A DNA stretch of 64,000 nt, from positions 1,536,534 through 1,600,533 of the forward strand of contig BQUP01000002.1 in NCBI GenBank assembly GCA_022835595.1, read 5' to 3'. Positions 46,137-57,786 of the stretch are shown piece after piece. The notes beneath the pieces were generated by a model that saw nothing but the letters and a program-made list of their open reading frames with translations, was not told the origin of the DNA and ran no database searches. Numbering within the stretch: the stretch's first letter is position 1; every line of letters starts with the position of its first letter. The translations under genes and the position numbers were made by a program. The stretch is from Cystobasidium ongulense (lineage: Eukaryota > Basidiomycota > Cystobasidiomycetes > Cystobasidiales > Cystobasidiaceae).

Positions 46137-47039
46137 TTAGGAACCTATGCTGATGTGCATGCTCGGATGCCAAATGGTGCCTGGTGACGCTGGCACCTCA
46201 TCTTCTGCATCTAACAATTCTGCGGGGGTGCTACTACTGCACCATAGCCAGCTTGGTAGCTGGTCAGAGCCTGGCAGCTTGAGTACTATATCGGCAGGAG
46301 AAGACCCGATTGTCGCTTGTACGAGGTGGGCGTATGAGCGTCGGATATGCTCGGGCAGGCCTTCGAGGTAGGCGGGTGGAATTGAGGCGCAAAAGTTGTT
46401 CACAAAACGGAGGTGCGTTGCTTCGAGGGAGACTGCTATGAATCTTTGCAGCTCGTCCTCGATGCTTGACATGTCCCAGCACTGCAGCTTTCGAAGACAC
46501 GCCACTACGACTCCGCATGTCTCGACATTGTCGAAGCCTGACAGGAGGATGGGCTTGGGAGCTTTGAGGATGTACTGTATAAGGAAGGGTTGTTAAGATC
46601 TAATCGTACACACTATTAGGAGACAGCCACCCACCTCGAGAGCAGCTTTGACGCCAGCGTGGGATATGGCAATGGTGCCATGACCTTTGACCTTGTCGAT
46701 GGGGGACCATCTGTGCTCTTCAAGATGAGTGATCCAGCTGCGGACCTCGGGCTGCAATTCGAGGTTGAGTGGGTGCTGCTTCTGTGCAAAGAACAAGGCA
46801 GAGCGGATCTCGAGGTCGCGCAAGAAGGGCACGGCGCGTGGATGGGGCAGACACGAGGCGTAGATGTCTGGCGCAATTCTCGCAAACTCGCGCGGAGGGA
46901 TGCGCAGGCCATGTTCGTTGTTCTTGCTGGCATTATCGTCGCAGTCCTGACTATCTGCTGCTGGAGAGAGCGTGCTCAGCCAGGCGGGAGCGTGAGAACG
47001 AGAGCCAGGCCATTCTGCGTGGTCTCTTGATGCGAGCAT
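46137..47039 (-). CDS. Oca-type protein tyrosine phosphatase homologue lacking the catalytic cysteine
   Basis: Two exons (intron of about 60 nt near 46620-46565) give about 280 residues. After a disordered lead, LRIPPREFARIAPDIYASCL matches the 'vp.nFa.V...iyRs..P' entry of the atypical dual-specificity family (Siw14/Oca1-Oca6; Pfam Y_phosphatase2). LRDLEIRSALFF and AISHAGVKAALEYILKAPKP follow. The P-loop should read 'HC.dG.n.TG'; here it reads LLSGFDNVETCGVVVACLRK, so both the nucleophile Cys and the Arg are missing while the flanking helix (VVACLRKLQCWDMSSIEDEL) is kept. In yeast, Oca4 and Oca6 are similar members of a complex regulating TORC1 and pyrophosphate signalling and are thought to be inactive. 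The C-terminus (residues about 175-280) is predicted helical with QLPSWLWCSSS. Confidence 0.75.
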
Positions 47040-47329
47040 GTCCAGTCGAGTGAGCTGTCGATGTGGTGTGGATGCAGAAGGGATGCCATATCCGTGAAGG
47101 ATGGCGGTCTAGATAGTGGTGGCGAGAAGTCACCACAACTGGAAGCATGCACTGCTGAGGGTTATAGCTGGTCCCGCATGGAAGTATGCACCTGTAAGCA
47201 CTGCTCTGGATGCCTCGAGCCGCAGTCTGGCCTCTCACCAGCCGCACCGAGTGAAGCTCTCTTCTCGTCGCTTCTCTTTGCTGCTTCTCTCCTCTGCACC
47301 GACAGGACAGCGAAGACAACACATACACC

Positions 47330-50300
47330 ATGGCGGACGAGCAGTACGGCAGAGCGTACAACCAGAGTCAACCACAGATGCACACAGGTGACCGCGACCG
47401 CGAGCATGGAGGATACGGCCAGCAAGGTGGACCAGCACCCCACCAGCAATGGCAGCAGCAGCACTATCGCCCAACCGCAGCTGCCTACAGTAACAACGAG
47501 GTTCGAATGAGCTATCCTTCTGCATAATCTGCCGTCCTGCTGTACACCCAGTTGACGTCGGGCTGTCCTATCCATCTGCGCGCTTCATTCAATCCATCGT
47601 GGCTCTGCTACCTATTCGCTTGAACATGCATGCGTGCATGCACAGTGGTCTGACGGACGCTCACGGCGCGACGCAAGATACGACGACAGACCTCCACCGT
47701 ATCGTGACACCCGTCATCAAAGCGACCGCCATCACGAGCCGTCCTATGCAGATTATCAAGGCCGGACACACGACCGGATTCCGCCACCTCGAAGAGAGCA
47801 CGACGAACGATATCAGGATCCCTCCTACGATGGACAGCATGGTCGCGGAGAAGGCTCGTCTGCTGGGACAGGTTACGATCAGGGTTTGATTCGCTTTGCA
47901 AGTCCGGACTACCAGCAGCCGCAAGGGCAAGCACACCATCATCGACCTCAAGAGCGCTATTCTCGATACGAACGTGACGACTCAGCGAGAGAGTATAGAC
48001 GCAGTCCGCCTGCTCATTCTGCTCGGCATGACTCTGATTTGCCAGAAAGACCGCGTCGCAAGCCTAGAACGCCGCCGAATCAGTCTGTCATTCTTATTGG
48101 TATTCCGCCCACGTGCGACGGGGACGATGTGCGCGCCTTCATCGACGACTTCAAGCCGGACCCTTCAGATCCATCTCCTGTCGAAGATGTCACTATTGTC
48201 ATGGACAAGCAGACTGGTCAGAGCAAGCGCTTTGGCTTTGTCCGCTTCATTACGTTGGAGCATGCTAGAGGTGTGTCACCATCCTTTGATAATTTGCCCA
48301 TTCAAGTGAGGAATGCTAAAATCACTATTACTTCCAATTCAGCATTCGTCGAAGCGAACTACGACCATGTCTTCTGGAAGTCGCGTGGCTCCCATGACAT
48401 TGTGGAAGATGGGGTAAAAATCAGAGTCGACTATGCAAGCGACGATCGCAGACCTGGCGAAGCTCGGCCTCGCAAACGCGAGTTCGGTACGTCGCTGTCC
48501 CGCATATTTCAGTGCAGCAGGCATATGGGCTGACTTTCGGACTATCTAATACCCAGACCAGGCCGTCCGAGAGGAGCGGCCACCCGTTATTCTGAATGAC
48601 GGCTCGAAAGATATGGGTAGTTCACCGAACAATGTGGGCTTCCGCCTTTCACCTGGTTCGCTTTACATTGGATTGGGCTCATCAGTTCTCGTCTGTAGAT
48701 CTTGCTGCTTCGCAACTTGGATCCTTTGACCAACGAGTCGCACATATTGTCCAAGCTGGAAAATTTGGATGAGGCAGCGAGGCAGCGCGCAAAGAGTGCT
48801 CAAGGACCGAAGCGAATCATTCTGATTAAAGACCGAGAATCCAATGCATCATGGTGCTTTGCTTTCGCCATCTACCCAAACATTGAGGTGGGCTTGGTGT
48901 CTCCAGCCAAAGCACACTTTTTTCCTTTAAACTGAATACTGGCAAATACCTCTTATCCTCACAGTGCGCGAAAGCTGCTCTCCGCACCATTCTCGACCCC
49001 GCAGCTTTCCCGCAAGGCTTCACTATTCAGAATAAGTTGGCTGCTATAACATTCGCAAGGTCCGGCTGCTTTATGAAAGCGTACGCGAAGACGACTTGGT
49101 CTTTCCCAGACGAAGGCGAGGATGAGAAAACGCAAGAATATCTTTATTGGGACGATGCTGCTTATGGTCTATGCTATGATTCTCCAGCGTACAAGACTGC
49201 CCTTGCGGCGAAAGCAGCTGCAGCTCCTAGAGCTGATGATGTAGATGAATTCCTCAACTCGCTGGCAAGCGAAGGGCAAGGCTTTATGCAAGAGAAGGAT
49301 GTCGTTCAGCCGCCCCCATCTATCAACTTAGCACTTGCTGGAGCACTGTACGCCCTAAAAACGACTACAGTAACAGTAATTCACACATGTGCCCTATCTG
49401 ACTTTCTGACTTTAGCGGACCATCAGGCCAGTCTGTCAAAGGTGAGGGACTCTGCTCTTCCTGCCATGAAGCTAGAATTATAGACTTATGAACGTTATTC
49501 TATCGCAGAACGGAAAAAACCCACCGAATTGATCGTGTCTAAAAAGGTTTCGTCGAGCTACCACATGCGCTCACGGATTGATAAAGCCTGCGAAAGCTTA
49601 CCTGCATATTACTGCTCCATCTTCACAGATTGCGGTCGATATCAACAAATGGAACCAAAAGAAAGCCGAAGCTGCAGCACCTAACCCTGCATCAGAGACA
49701 GTGGCTGCTCCGCTAGCGCCAGCTCCGGTATGTCACTTGCGCACGTTTACAATCGAGCACGATTTTGATCAGATGATCATTTGGTACGCCTCAGAGCAAA
49801 GTAGAACGACCAGACGCACAGCAAACATCGCCAACGAAAGCATCACCGTTGTCGACGCTCAATACCGAAGGCCTTGATTTCGCAGATCTGAGTGATATCA
49901 GCGTGCCGAAGTGCCTATTGTGTCAAAGACAGTTTAAGAGTCTTGATGTACTGCAAAAACACAGTAAACAATCTGAACTGCACAAGGTAGGTTTATGTTT
50001 GTCCAAAGTCACGAGATATAATAGAATGTTCATGTGGTCCCACTCTTCAGAACAACTTGGGCGACACAGCCAAGGTTACTGCTGCGGTAGACGCTATCTC
50101 AAAAATCCCAATATCGGCTACTGCCACAGGTGCTGTTAGTCAGTATCGAGATAGAGCTCTAGAAAGACGTACTGCGCTTGGTCAGCCAGATCATCCCCCA
50201 CCGCCAACGAAACGGCAGAAGCTAGCCTATTCCGCAGAAGTCAACAAGCCCGTAATATCTGCACCAGAAAAGGAGATAGAGCAAGATAATATCGGCTCGA

Positions 50301-50596
50301 AGCTCCTGGCCGGTATGGGCTGGACTACTGGCAGTGGATTGGGAAGTTCTGCAGTTGGAAGAGTTGCGCCTGTCCAAGCCAAAGCTTTTGCCTCGGGTGC
50401 CGGCATCGGCGCTAGTCAAGGTATGCCACTTGATTACTCTGCCGCGAGATGCCAGTCTATCTACTGGGGCAGCATTTGCTGACTGTGTCCCATAGGCATC
50501 GCTGCGACTGAGAAGGCCAACGAGACATGGGGCGGTAAAGACTTTGGCCGCATGAAGGCAGCTCAGAGGATGTTGGAAAGTCAGAAGAGACAGTAA
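47330..50596 (+). CDS. RBM5/RBM10-like splicing factor (RRM, OCRE-like, C2H2 zinc finger, G-patch)
   Basis: About 700 residues come from at least ten exons. The N-terminus is Gln/Tyr/Arg-rich (QQWQQQHYRPTAAAY, then SRRDARYDDRPPPYRDTRH). RRM1 begins at SVILIGIPPTCDGDDVRAFI with RNP1 as KRFGFVRFI. RRM2 begins ILLLRNLDPLTNESHI with ASWCFAFAIYPNIE. There is an OCRE-like aromatic stretch (EYLYWDDAAYGLCYDSPAYK), then GPSGQSVKERKKPTELIVSK. Near the end are PKCLLCQRQFKSLDVLQKHS (a C2H2 finger) and the G-patch: NIGSKLLAGMGWTTGSGLGS. This domain order is that of RBM5/6/10, spliceosomal proteins; the G-patch activates the DHX15 helicase. Exon joins were selected to keep frame; the segment around 49330-49500 (donor at CTgtacgcc) is the least certain. 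The stop follows MKAAQRMLESQKRQ. Confidence 0.82.
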
Positions 50597-50895
50597 TGCC
50601 TAGCAATGCAAAACTTGATCCAGACTCGGCTTTATTGACAATATGCAAGAATATCTTACCCTCACATTCCATGCGTTGATAACAAAACAAACAAAGAGCA
50701 TTTAAGAGTGTCATTTCATTGGCAAAGGCATAAATAGAAAGTGCGGAAGTGGCTTCTAAGGTACAAAGCAGCGTGTTAAGGCTATTCAAGGCGGAGAGGC
50801 ATGATGGACGCAGGATTGAAGAAGAAGAAGAAGGCATGGCACGATAAGCTGCATAGGCGGCCTGACACAGTCAGAGAGCGCAGAATGCGATGCCA

Positions 50896-51968
50896 TTACA
50901 GTGTGATGACTGCGAGCAATGCAATCGAGACCAAGAGGACACCGGAATGTGCCAAAGCATTGGTCCTGAAGCCAGCGCTGCCTTCATCGAAGCCTGATCC
51001 GTCACCACTTCCGCCAGTACTTCCGCCGGTGTTGCCGGTGCCTGGTGTCGTGTAGGTAATACCATCTACTAGCGGAGTTGGAATCTCGCCGCTTGCAAAT
51101 CCGGCGCCGCAGCGACCGTCTACTGCGCTCTGTACCTGGGTGGCCCATTCAGGATAAAGCGTCTTTAGTACGTTAACGACTGGTGCCATCATTCCTTGAG
51201 TACATGGTTGACAGTACGTCCAGGTAGGTACGGCATTTACGGCTGCTAGTGGGTTCTCCAACGCCAGCTGACCCTGCTTGTAGGTAATGGGTGTGCCGGT
51301 AGTCTCGATGTTGTTGAGCACCTCTGCAGGGCAGTATGAAGTCGAGTTATCTTTAGCGTTAGTATCTTTCAAGCACAGGGTTTTACGAGCTGTTTCGTAG
51401 TTCTGCAGCGACAGCGTCACTACGAATCAGTCATCGACGATCCCACTACAATCAATGCTGGTCATGCACTACTTACGAGTAAAGCGCCCTGCGCTGCCAT
51501 TGGAATCCATCTCTGTTTCTTCAACTCAGCGGCACAGGCGTCCGTCACGGCAGTGTATGCTGCGGTCACAGTCGTGGAATCACAAGGCGCCTTTGCGCAA
51601 AGTTCTTTCTCCAACCATCCTTGTAGAGGCTGCACAAGGCTTTCATCTGGATTCTGTATGGCAAGAAATCAGCTATCATAGTCCACAAGACTACACAGCC
51701 CGGTTCACCGCCCGAAACTTACAACGGCGGACTTCGAGACTGCCTCGTTGAAGAGTGTACCCACGCGACTGCATTGGGAGATATCGGACTTGCTGTCCAC
51801 GAGTGTAGCTAATGATTCTTGACAAGGTTTCGATAGGCCTGTCCATTGAACCGCAAAGTGATTTCGCTTAAGGAGACTTGGTTCTACCGAGGGGGGAATT
51901 GACACAGCGGCAGTCAAGGCTGCGGCTACAGTGGCTGTAATGATGAGGTGAGCTGGAGTGAACATCAT
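50896..51968 (-). CDS. Surface-protein array member A (secreted, tail-anchored, Cys-patterned)
   Basis: Three exons from ATG at 51968 (MMFTPAHL). A signal peptide (LIITATVAAALTAAVS) is followed by LSKPCQESLATLVDSKSDIS and QCSRVGTLFN. The second exon gives ELCAKAPCDSTTVTAAYTAV and DACAAELKKQRWIPMAA. The third has CLKDTNAKDNSTSYCPAEVL, then WTYCQPCTQGMMAPVVNVL and DGRCGAGFAS, a Gly/Thr-rich linker and a hydrophobic end (GVLLVSIALLAVITL). This layout suggests a GPI anchor, which would place it on the cell surface. I think it belongs to the fungal family labelled DUF7729 in InterPro, but that is from memory and unchecked. The splice joining exons 2 and 3 needs a donor at GTAAgtagtg to keep frame; this is the weak point of the model. 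Confidence 0.7.
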
Positions 51969-52338
51969 CTTGTGATAGCAACTGCCAGACGATGAAGGGT
52001 GAGAAAGTGGAATAGAAAAGTAAGGAGACAAGGAGAGGTTGAGCAAGCTTATAAGAGAGGGGACGGGGAGGGGTGCTATCTCGTCGAACACAGCAGGTCA
52101 TCTGCAACCTGGAGCATAGCCTGCCCATTGCAGCTACAGGCCCGGCGTCCCCTTTCAATGCAAAGAGGACAAGTGCCGGGACTCAATCTTTGAGCGCGAT
52201 GAACAGGTCCTGAAGATGTACGTAAGAGGGAGCATACCAGACAACAAGAACCTTTGTACATGGCCAAGACTATCTCCTGCATTTCGATTTCGCGCCACCG
52301 GACCAAACGACCAGCGTTCATCGGCCCCGGGACTCGCC
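51969..52338. other. Spacer between array members A and B
   Basis: About 370 bp, gene A promoter and gene B 3' end. No frame with features. Confidence 0.4.
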
Positions 52339-53529
52339 CTACCGTGATATGTCTACTTCTGCTATAAACAGCGCTAAGAGCGCTACGTATACAAAAAGAG
52401 ATGGACCCTTCATCGTGTAAGAACTGAGCAGACTTCCGCTACTGTCTTCCTCCGGAATCGTAGGCGGCAAACCTTTTGATCCCTCTCTCACAACCACTTC
52501 CTTTCCTTGAGTTGGTGGTTTCTTTGTATCAAATTCCGCTGACAGAAACACTTGGTCAAACCCGTACTGGGGACGTGAAGTGCGCATGTATCGTACTCAC
52601 CTTTGCATTGGGATTGTAATGCACTATATAGCATTTGACTGCTACCCGGTGACACGTCTTCTATAAAGGGTTTGGCATCGATACTGAGATAGTTGAGACA
52701 AGTAGTGCACCAAGACGTCTAATTAGAATTCAAGAGTAAGCCGGACCGTACTTCGGTCGAAAATTGATTGTGCTCCATTCTTACGGTCTTCAAGCTCTTT
52801 ATATATCCAATTGGATCCGCCAGTACAGCTGACAGAAAACTGACTGTGAACACCTTACCGGAGTCATCGTAGGTGGCTGCCTGGGATTGAAAAGAACACT
52901 TAGTAAGCCTGTCACAAAAGAACGCTACATTCCTTATCCTTGTGCGTCTTTCCTATACTTACTTCCAAATCTTCCAGGATCTGCCGGAAGCAGTAGTCAC
53001 CTTTCTTCTTTCCCTTCTGACCTTTATCAGCTACACATACAAATTCGCGCACCTGAGCACCTCTCTTCAGAACAGACATAGCAATGGCAGGTATGGCTTT
53101 TTCTGCTTTTAGCTCTTTACCGCAAACGTTGGCTATGGTGTTTTGGGCCTCTTTAAGCACTCCAGGTTGACAGCCGGATGTCGAGCAGAATTGTGACTCC
53201 CATTCGGAAACCGCTCCAACGATAGATTCCTCCGAGTCAGAGCCTCTTGAGATGAGCGTAGTGACAAGATCCTGAGCAGTGAGATAGTCAGTTGTTTCAG
53301 TGTATCCAAGGCTAAATTTTCAGGCTGTGAACGACAAACTTACCGCCAATTGCGTACAGCTACCAATCTCGCTCACGGAGGTCAGCATTCCTTTCAAAGC
53401 TGTCTGGCATGGATTGCTGAGCTCGTCGAATGCGCTGCCTAAACTAGCTGCTGCTGCGCTGGAGTGCTTCACTGAGAGCACAAAGGAGAGGACGAGTGCC
53501 GTGAATGTAGTCGCGCGTGATTTCCTCAT
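52339..53529 (-). CDS. Surface-protein array member B
   Basis: Six exons, all joined in phase. Signal peptide MRKSRATTFTALVLSFVLSV then HSSAAAASLGSAFDELSNPC, matching the LSxPCQ start of member A. The second exon carries ESQFCSTSGCQPGVLKEAQN, then IANVCGKELKAEKAIPAIAM and REFVCVADKGQKGKKKGDYC. Small exons then give AATYDDSGAVLADPIGYIKS and TTSWCTTCLNYLSIDAKPF, followed by ALQSQCKAEFDTKKPP. The tail is SLFVYVALLALFIAEVDISR, hydrophobic and GPI-like. Compared with member A, the spacer before the second Cys pair is far shorter, and the linker lacks the Gly-rich run. Function unknown. It is followed by member A in the same orientation. Confidence 0.75.
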
Positions 53530-54043
53530 CTTGGAGTATGATTGCGTCGAGCAAGCAAAGTCTGAAAGTGTTGCCGGTCAAAACAAGATGGAAATATATG
53601 AGTGATGAGAGAAAGACCCCATGCAACATCCGCAAGCTGGAATCTAGCGCGTAGGGCAATCTGGCTGTGTTGTGGCTATGAAAATGCTGTTACCAAAATC
53701 GCTATGCAGGCGGAGTATCGTGCTTGGCGGGCGGCTGACTCATGTTATCTAGTCAATGCTATATACTCTATTTCAAGATGGGTATGTATAGTCACAAGAA
53801 GGTCATGCTCATACTCTAGATCAAGTCAAGGTCAGATTACGTGTCTTGCCGCAATGAGAGCAAGGTCTGTGGCATTGCATCGGTCTTGCCCGGCGAGCCG
53901 CGATCTGGCGTATGTCTAGAAGTCTCCCCTCACTGTCGTTATTAACGCGTTACCTTACTTGGACCGCGGTCTTGCAGGTTTTACAGTACAGCCCTAAATA
54001 CGATGCTGCTGCCTGCAGACAACGTAAGCTTGCTCAGTTGTTG
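53530..54043. other. Spacer between array members B and D
   Basis: About 510 bp with no supported gene; it should hold the member B promoter and the 3' end of member D. Confidence 0.4.
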
Positions 54044-55450
54044 TTAGGCTAGCATTATCGGCCCAGCTACCAGGATAATGCTAGCCCCTGCAACGAAGAG
54101 AGCTAGGGTAGCAGACCTAGCTTCAACGTGCAGATAAGAGCTGTTCTTGATGGCTAGCATGTCGGTTTTCACTGGCTTATTTATGTCGTCTGAGAGTTTT
54201 CCAGTTGAAAGGTATAAAAATGTATCAGGACCGCGAGTGCACCAGATGTGAATAAGAGCTTTATACTCACCGCTACCACATTTTTGCTCTATAATATCTT
54301 TAATCGACAAGATATCACTATCTTTATAACCATTTTTAGAAGCCAGACTAAATCCAATCTTGAATACGGCAAATCCACAATCTTGACAAGATATTTTCGT
54401 GTCTTTCAAAAGGAACCTGCTTAAATCGTCAATCTTTCCGCCGAAGAATACTTGGAGCTGATCGCGCGTGAATGGCTTTTTTGACGCCGCCTGCAGAATT
54501 TGAATACTTAGCCTCGACCAGCATCGTTTATTTCAGCAGTGACGAATAGGTCCGTACCTCGCTCCTGAGCAGCATCTGGCTCAGACAGTATGCAGATACC
54601 TCGCTTTCAGCCCCCTTGGCATTCTTCTCTGCGGTCTTTGGACCAACTAGGAGTAATTGTCGAATGAGTGTATAGTTTATAGTAATATTCTCAAGCAAGA
54701 TATAAGCGGTCTGCTTCTTGTCTTGATTATTGCACCTTGCCTTGAGATTCAATCGGATAGCTTTGGGTAATTGACATTGCAAAAAAGCGTGAATGAGGAG
54801 ATTCAGCATGTTGGATTTTGAGCCCGTCCCGTCCCGAAGAAAGAAAGAAAAAAAAGAGTCGCTCTACTTACTGTTCAGAACGCTCACTTCGCACATTGGA
54901 GCTGTGCTTAGACCATTCTGATAATTCTGAAGTTGACCTCAAAACCGTTAATCCAGCTTGTCATGTTAAAACTTAGATTGTGGGACTTGCCAGAAAGCTA
55001 GGCAAAATGCTATCTTTGGGATTGACAGTTGCTAATGGAACTAGTCCAATGATATTGATGCAGCTGGATAAAGAGAAGCTCTGGTAAGCTCAATCGTATT
55101 ATACATTAGCGATTTCAAAACATCGCTCACGAAGCAAAGTCGGTCTTGCTCATCAGGTCGGTAAAAACTTGGCTGCATGATCCGCTCAGGCTGTGAGGCA
55201 GAAGACAGTATCGATGGGCCGGCATGTGTGATTAGCTATGTTATGTTTACGTTTAGAAACAGCCCACTTACTCGCCTAGCAGACCATCAACATTAAGAGC
55301 AGACCCTTTGGGGGCCATAGCCTGGAGGCTTAATTCACCTAGCTGTCCTACGTCAACTGCCATAGTTGGCTGCGACCAGAGGATGCTTAGTATAGCAGGC
55401 GCATAGTATAAGGTCCACCAGCGTGAAGCATACAGCATGCCCGCATGCAT
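54044..55450 (-). CDS. Surface-protein array member D
   Basis: Seven or eight exons, joined in phase. A hydrophobic lead (TLYYAPAILSILWSQPT) after MHAGMLYASRWW serves as signal peptide; an ATG at 55438 is an alternative start. Then LNVDGLLGDLSGSCSQVFTD, DFASCINIIGLVPLATVNPK, LPSFLANYQNG and STAPMC. Next come LNTIRLNLKARCNNQDKKQT and AYCLSQMLLRSE, then TRDQLQVFFGGKIDDLSRFL, ISCQDCGFAVFKIGFSLASK and IIEQKCGS. The end (SATLALFVAGASIILVAGPIM) is hydrophobic. The Cys order parallels members B and C, but the local sequence is strongly diverged and Lys/Asn-rich. Members A-C keep a second Cys between the fourth and fifth blocks that is less clear here. The exon 4 acceptor (attacccaaag) was chosen by phase. 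Confidence 0.68.
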
Positions 55451-56333
55451 AGCTTGATTGTAAGGATAGGTAGATGCTTTTGTTGCGATAAGCCGATGGA
55501 GGTTTGCTAGTATCGTGTGGTACTCTTCTGAGAGCGATACTGCTGGAACGTTTGGGTTTGCGTCGTTGTAACTATTCAACACACACGGCAGTCACATCCA
55601 GGGATTAGATGCTGCAACACTGCTTGGCGCTGTCTACCTGGAGTTGACCCGCCCATGCGAGGGGGAGTCGGGGCTGCCAACCGGTAAGTGAGCACACTCA
55701 AGGGGAAGTCAGGTTGCGGTCATCAAATGCGGACTGTTTAGAAGGGAAAGTCTGGTAATTATGAAAGCTGATGTGCGCAATTGATAGCAGCTGGCTTACC
55801 GATACGGACAAGAAGAAGCCAGGTTGCGGCCGCCGAAAACGGGTATACAGAAGAAGAAGCCTAATAGTCGTAAGATATAATGCACGTGAGTGATCGCAGC
55901 TCGCTCGCAACGTATATAGTCAGTCTCTAGCAGGAAATCCGGGTACAAACCAAGCAAGGGCATTTTGTATGATTGTGATTTCAGATATGAGATATGAGAG
56001 CAGACATAGAGAGAGAGAGAGAGAAGGGGGAAAAAAGCTACAAAGGAACTGATGTGAGAGCAGGCAAGAAGTGATGGCTTTGCAGATAAAGCAAGAATGA
56101 CTACTTCTCATACTTGGTGTCTTTTTGAAAAGTCGATGGATGTCTACTGCTTGATTGTCCATTTATGCAGAATTGAGCAGGAGAGGGAAGAGCGAGAGGG
56201 AAGAGAGAGCAGATACTGGTGAGGGAATAGCCCTCCATATGGCACGCGTTCTTGAAAAGAGAGATCCGCGTGGATGTGGGTGCAGCAAGCGTTTTGAAGA
56301 GGGTTTGCGGCGACGGTGTGGGCAAGATCCCAC
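55451..56333. other. Gene-free spacer with an (AG)n run
   Basis: About 880 bp between array members D and C. It includes an AG-dinucleotide run at about 56008-56024. No frame with features; it is the promoter of D plus the 3' end of C. Confidence 0.45.
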
Positions 56334-57471
56334 CTAGACGATGGCGACCATTGCGCTGACAAGAGTAGCAGCGATGGTGCCAAAGACGACAGCGTGCTTG
56401 GTGGAGAAGCCAGGGTTTGCTGCGCCTGTCGACTTGCTGTTGGATGAGACACCCGCGGTGGTGCTGTTCTCTCCGACGGTGGTGATGCCGGCTGGGAGGG
56501 TCTCGTTGCTTGCGAATCCGGCTACCAAGAAAAGAGAAGAAAAGAGTGAGAATAAGCAGATGCGATGTGTGACTAGTCCAATGTGATAGCGCACCTCCAC
56601 ATTGATTTCCAGCGGCTTCTCTGACCATGGTGGCCGAGTCGTTGCCCGAGGCAGAGGTGTTTGAGGCCTGGATGATGTTGATTGCCTCGATGGTGATAGC
56701 CTCTCCGCAGTCGGTGCAGTAGGCCTCCTTTGGGATAGCGGCGAGGAGGGTCTGAGCCGCGTTTGTGTCGGATGCGAGTCCCGAGAGGGTGGTGAGGGAG
56801 AATTCTGTTCCCGAGGCGTTCTGAGCGGCGTATAGGACCTGAGGGACGCAGTATGACGCGTTTGCGGTCTGCTGGGTGCACAGGAGGGATCTAATGCCGC
56901 CAAAGTTTTCTACTACGAGTTGGAGCGCGGTGGGGATGAGGGATCCGTTGTTGATGTCGGATGTGCATCCTTGGGTGATGATGTTCTCTGCGCCGGAGAG
57001 GTCTGCGTCGGTGCATGGGGTGGTGGTGCATAGGTCTGGGAGGGTGTATGAGTTAGTACTAGCAAGTAGTAAGTATGGAAGGGTGTGTATATATATTTGC
57101 CACTCGCTCCCTTCCGCCTGCATGACCGGGCTGTGCTTTATCGCGTCGGCATGCGCGGGAGGGAGGGAGGAATGGGCATCATCATGGAGGAGGGTAGATG
57201 AAGGATGGATGGTGATGGTGGATGGTGATGGATGGTAGAGTGCCTCACCCCCAATGTAGTTGTCCAGCGCTGGGACGACGGACCCGCTGGAAGAGGCGAG
57301 CTGGAGGGAGGTCACTCGATTCAGCATACCGACAGCATGGACAGAGAGGACGGCACCCACCGACACGAGCCCAAAGAGGTTCGCACAGCTTGCAAACTCG
57401 GATGTGAGCAGCTTGGGGAGGGCTGCCTGGCACGAAGAGCTGAGGCCGGCGAGGGCGGCGGTGGTGTCCAT
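56334..57471 (-). CDS. Surface-protein array member C
   Basis: Four exons. MDTTAALAGLSSSCQAALPK then SEFASCANLFGLVSLASSSG, an intron of about 120-190 nt with GATGGT-type repeats, and GDLCTTTPCTDADLSGAENI with ITQGCTSDINNG. Then LLCTQQTANASYCVPQVLYA, EAYCTDCGEAITIEAINIIQ and AGNQCGAGFASNETLPAG (the CGAGFAS match with member A is exact). The tail (HAVVFGTIAATLVSAMVAIV) is hydrophobic and GPI-like. Unlike A, B and D, no signal peptide can be seen at this start. Upstream (57490-57600) is a pyrimidine tract ending ccctccag, a likely splice acceptor, so a first exon may be missing from this model; no upstream exon kept frame in my attempts. This gene is the first of the array in the direction of transcription. 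Confidence 0.72.
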
Positions 57472-57786
57472 GGTGGTGGAGTTGATATATGGATGGATAG
57501 AGGTGGCTGGAGGGAGAGAAAGAAAGAAAGAGAAAGCAAGTTGGCAAGAGCAGAGAGAGGTGCTGCCATGTCGCTCCTCCTCACCCTGGTATGCTCTACT
57601 CTATGCTGTGTAGTCGCTGCGTCGATGCTGTGCTGTGCTGTTCGGATGCGGTAAAGATGCAGCATGCGCCGACTGAACAGGAAGCAAAGAGCTGCGTGAT
57701 GGTGGCGAATGAAATATATTATATACTATACTATTATATCATTATACCGACAACCATCCTATGCTACACTCTCACCAAGTTAGACC
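57472..57786. other. Spacer between CIA2 and array member C
   Basis: About 315 bp, with an A/T-rich stretch at about 57712-57748 (aaatatattatatactatac). It should hold the CIA2 3' end and the array C promoter or first exon. Confidence 0.45.

Noticed and set aside
56007-56024. An AG dinucleotide run considered as an array or element end
   Set aside because: Simple microsatellite; no flanking structure.
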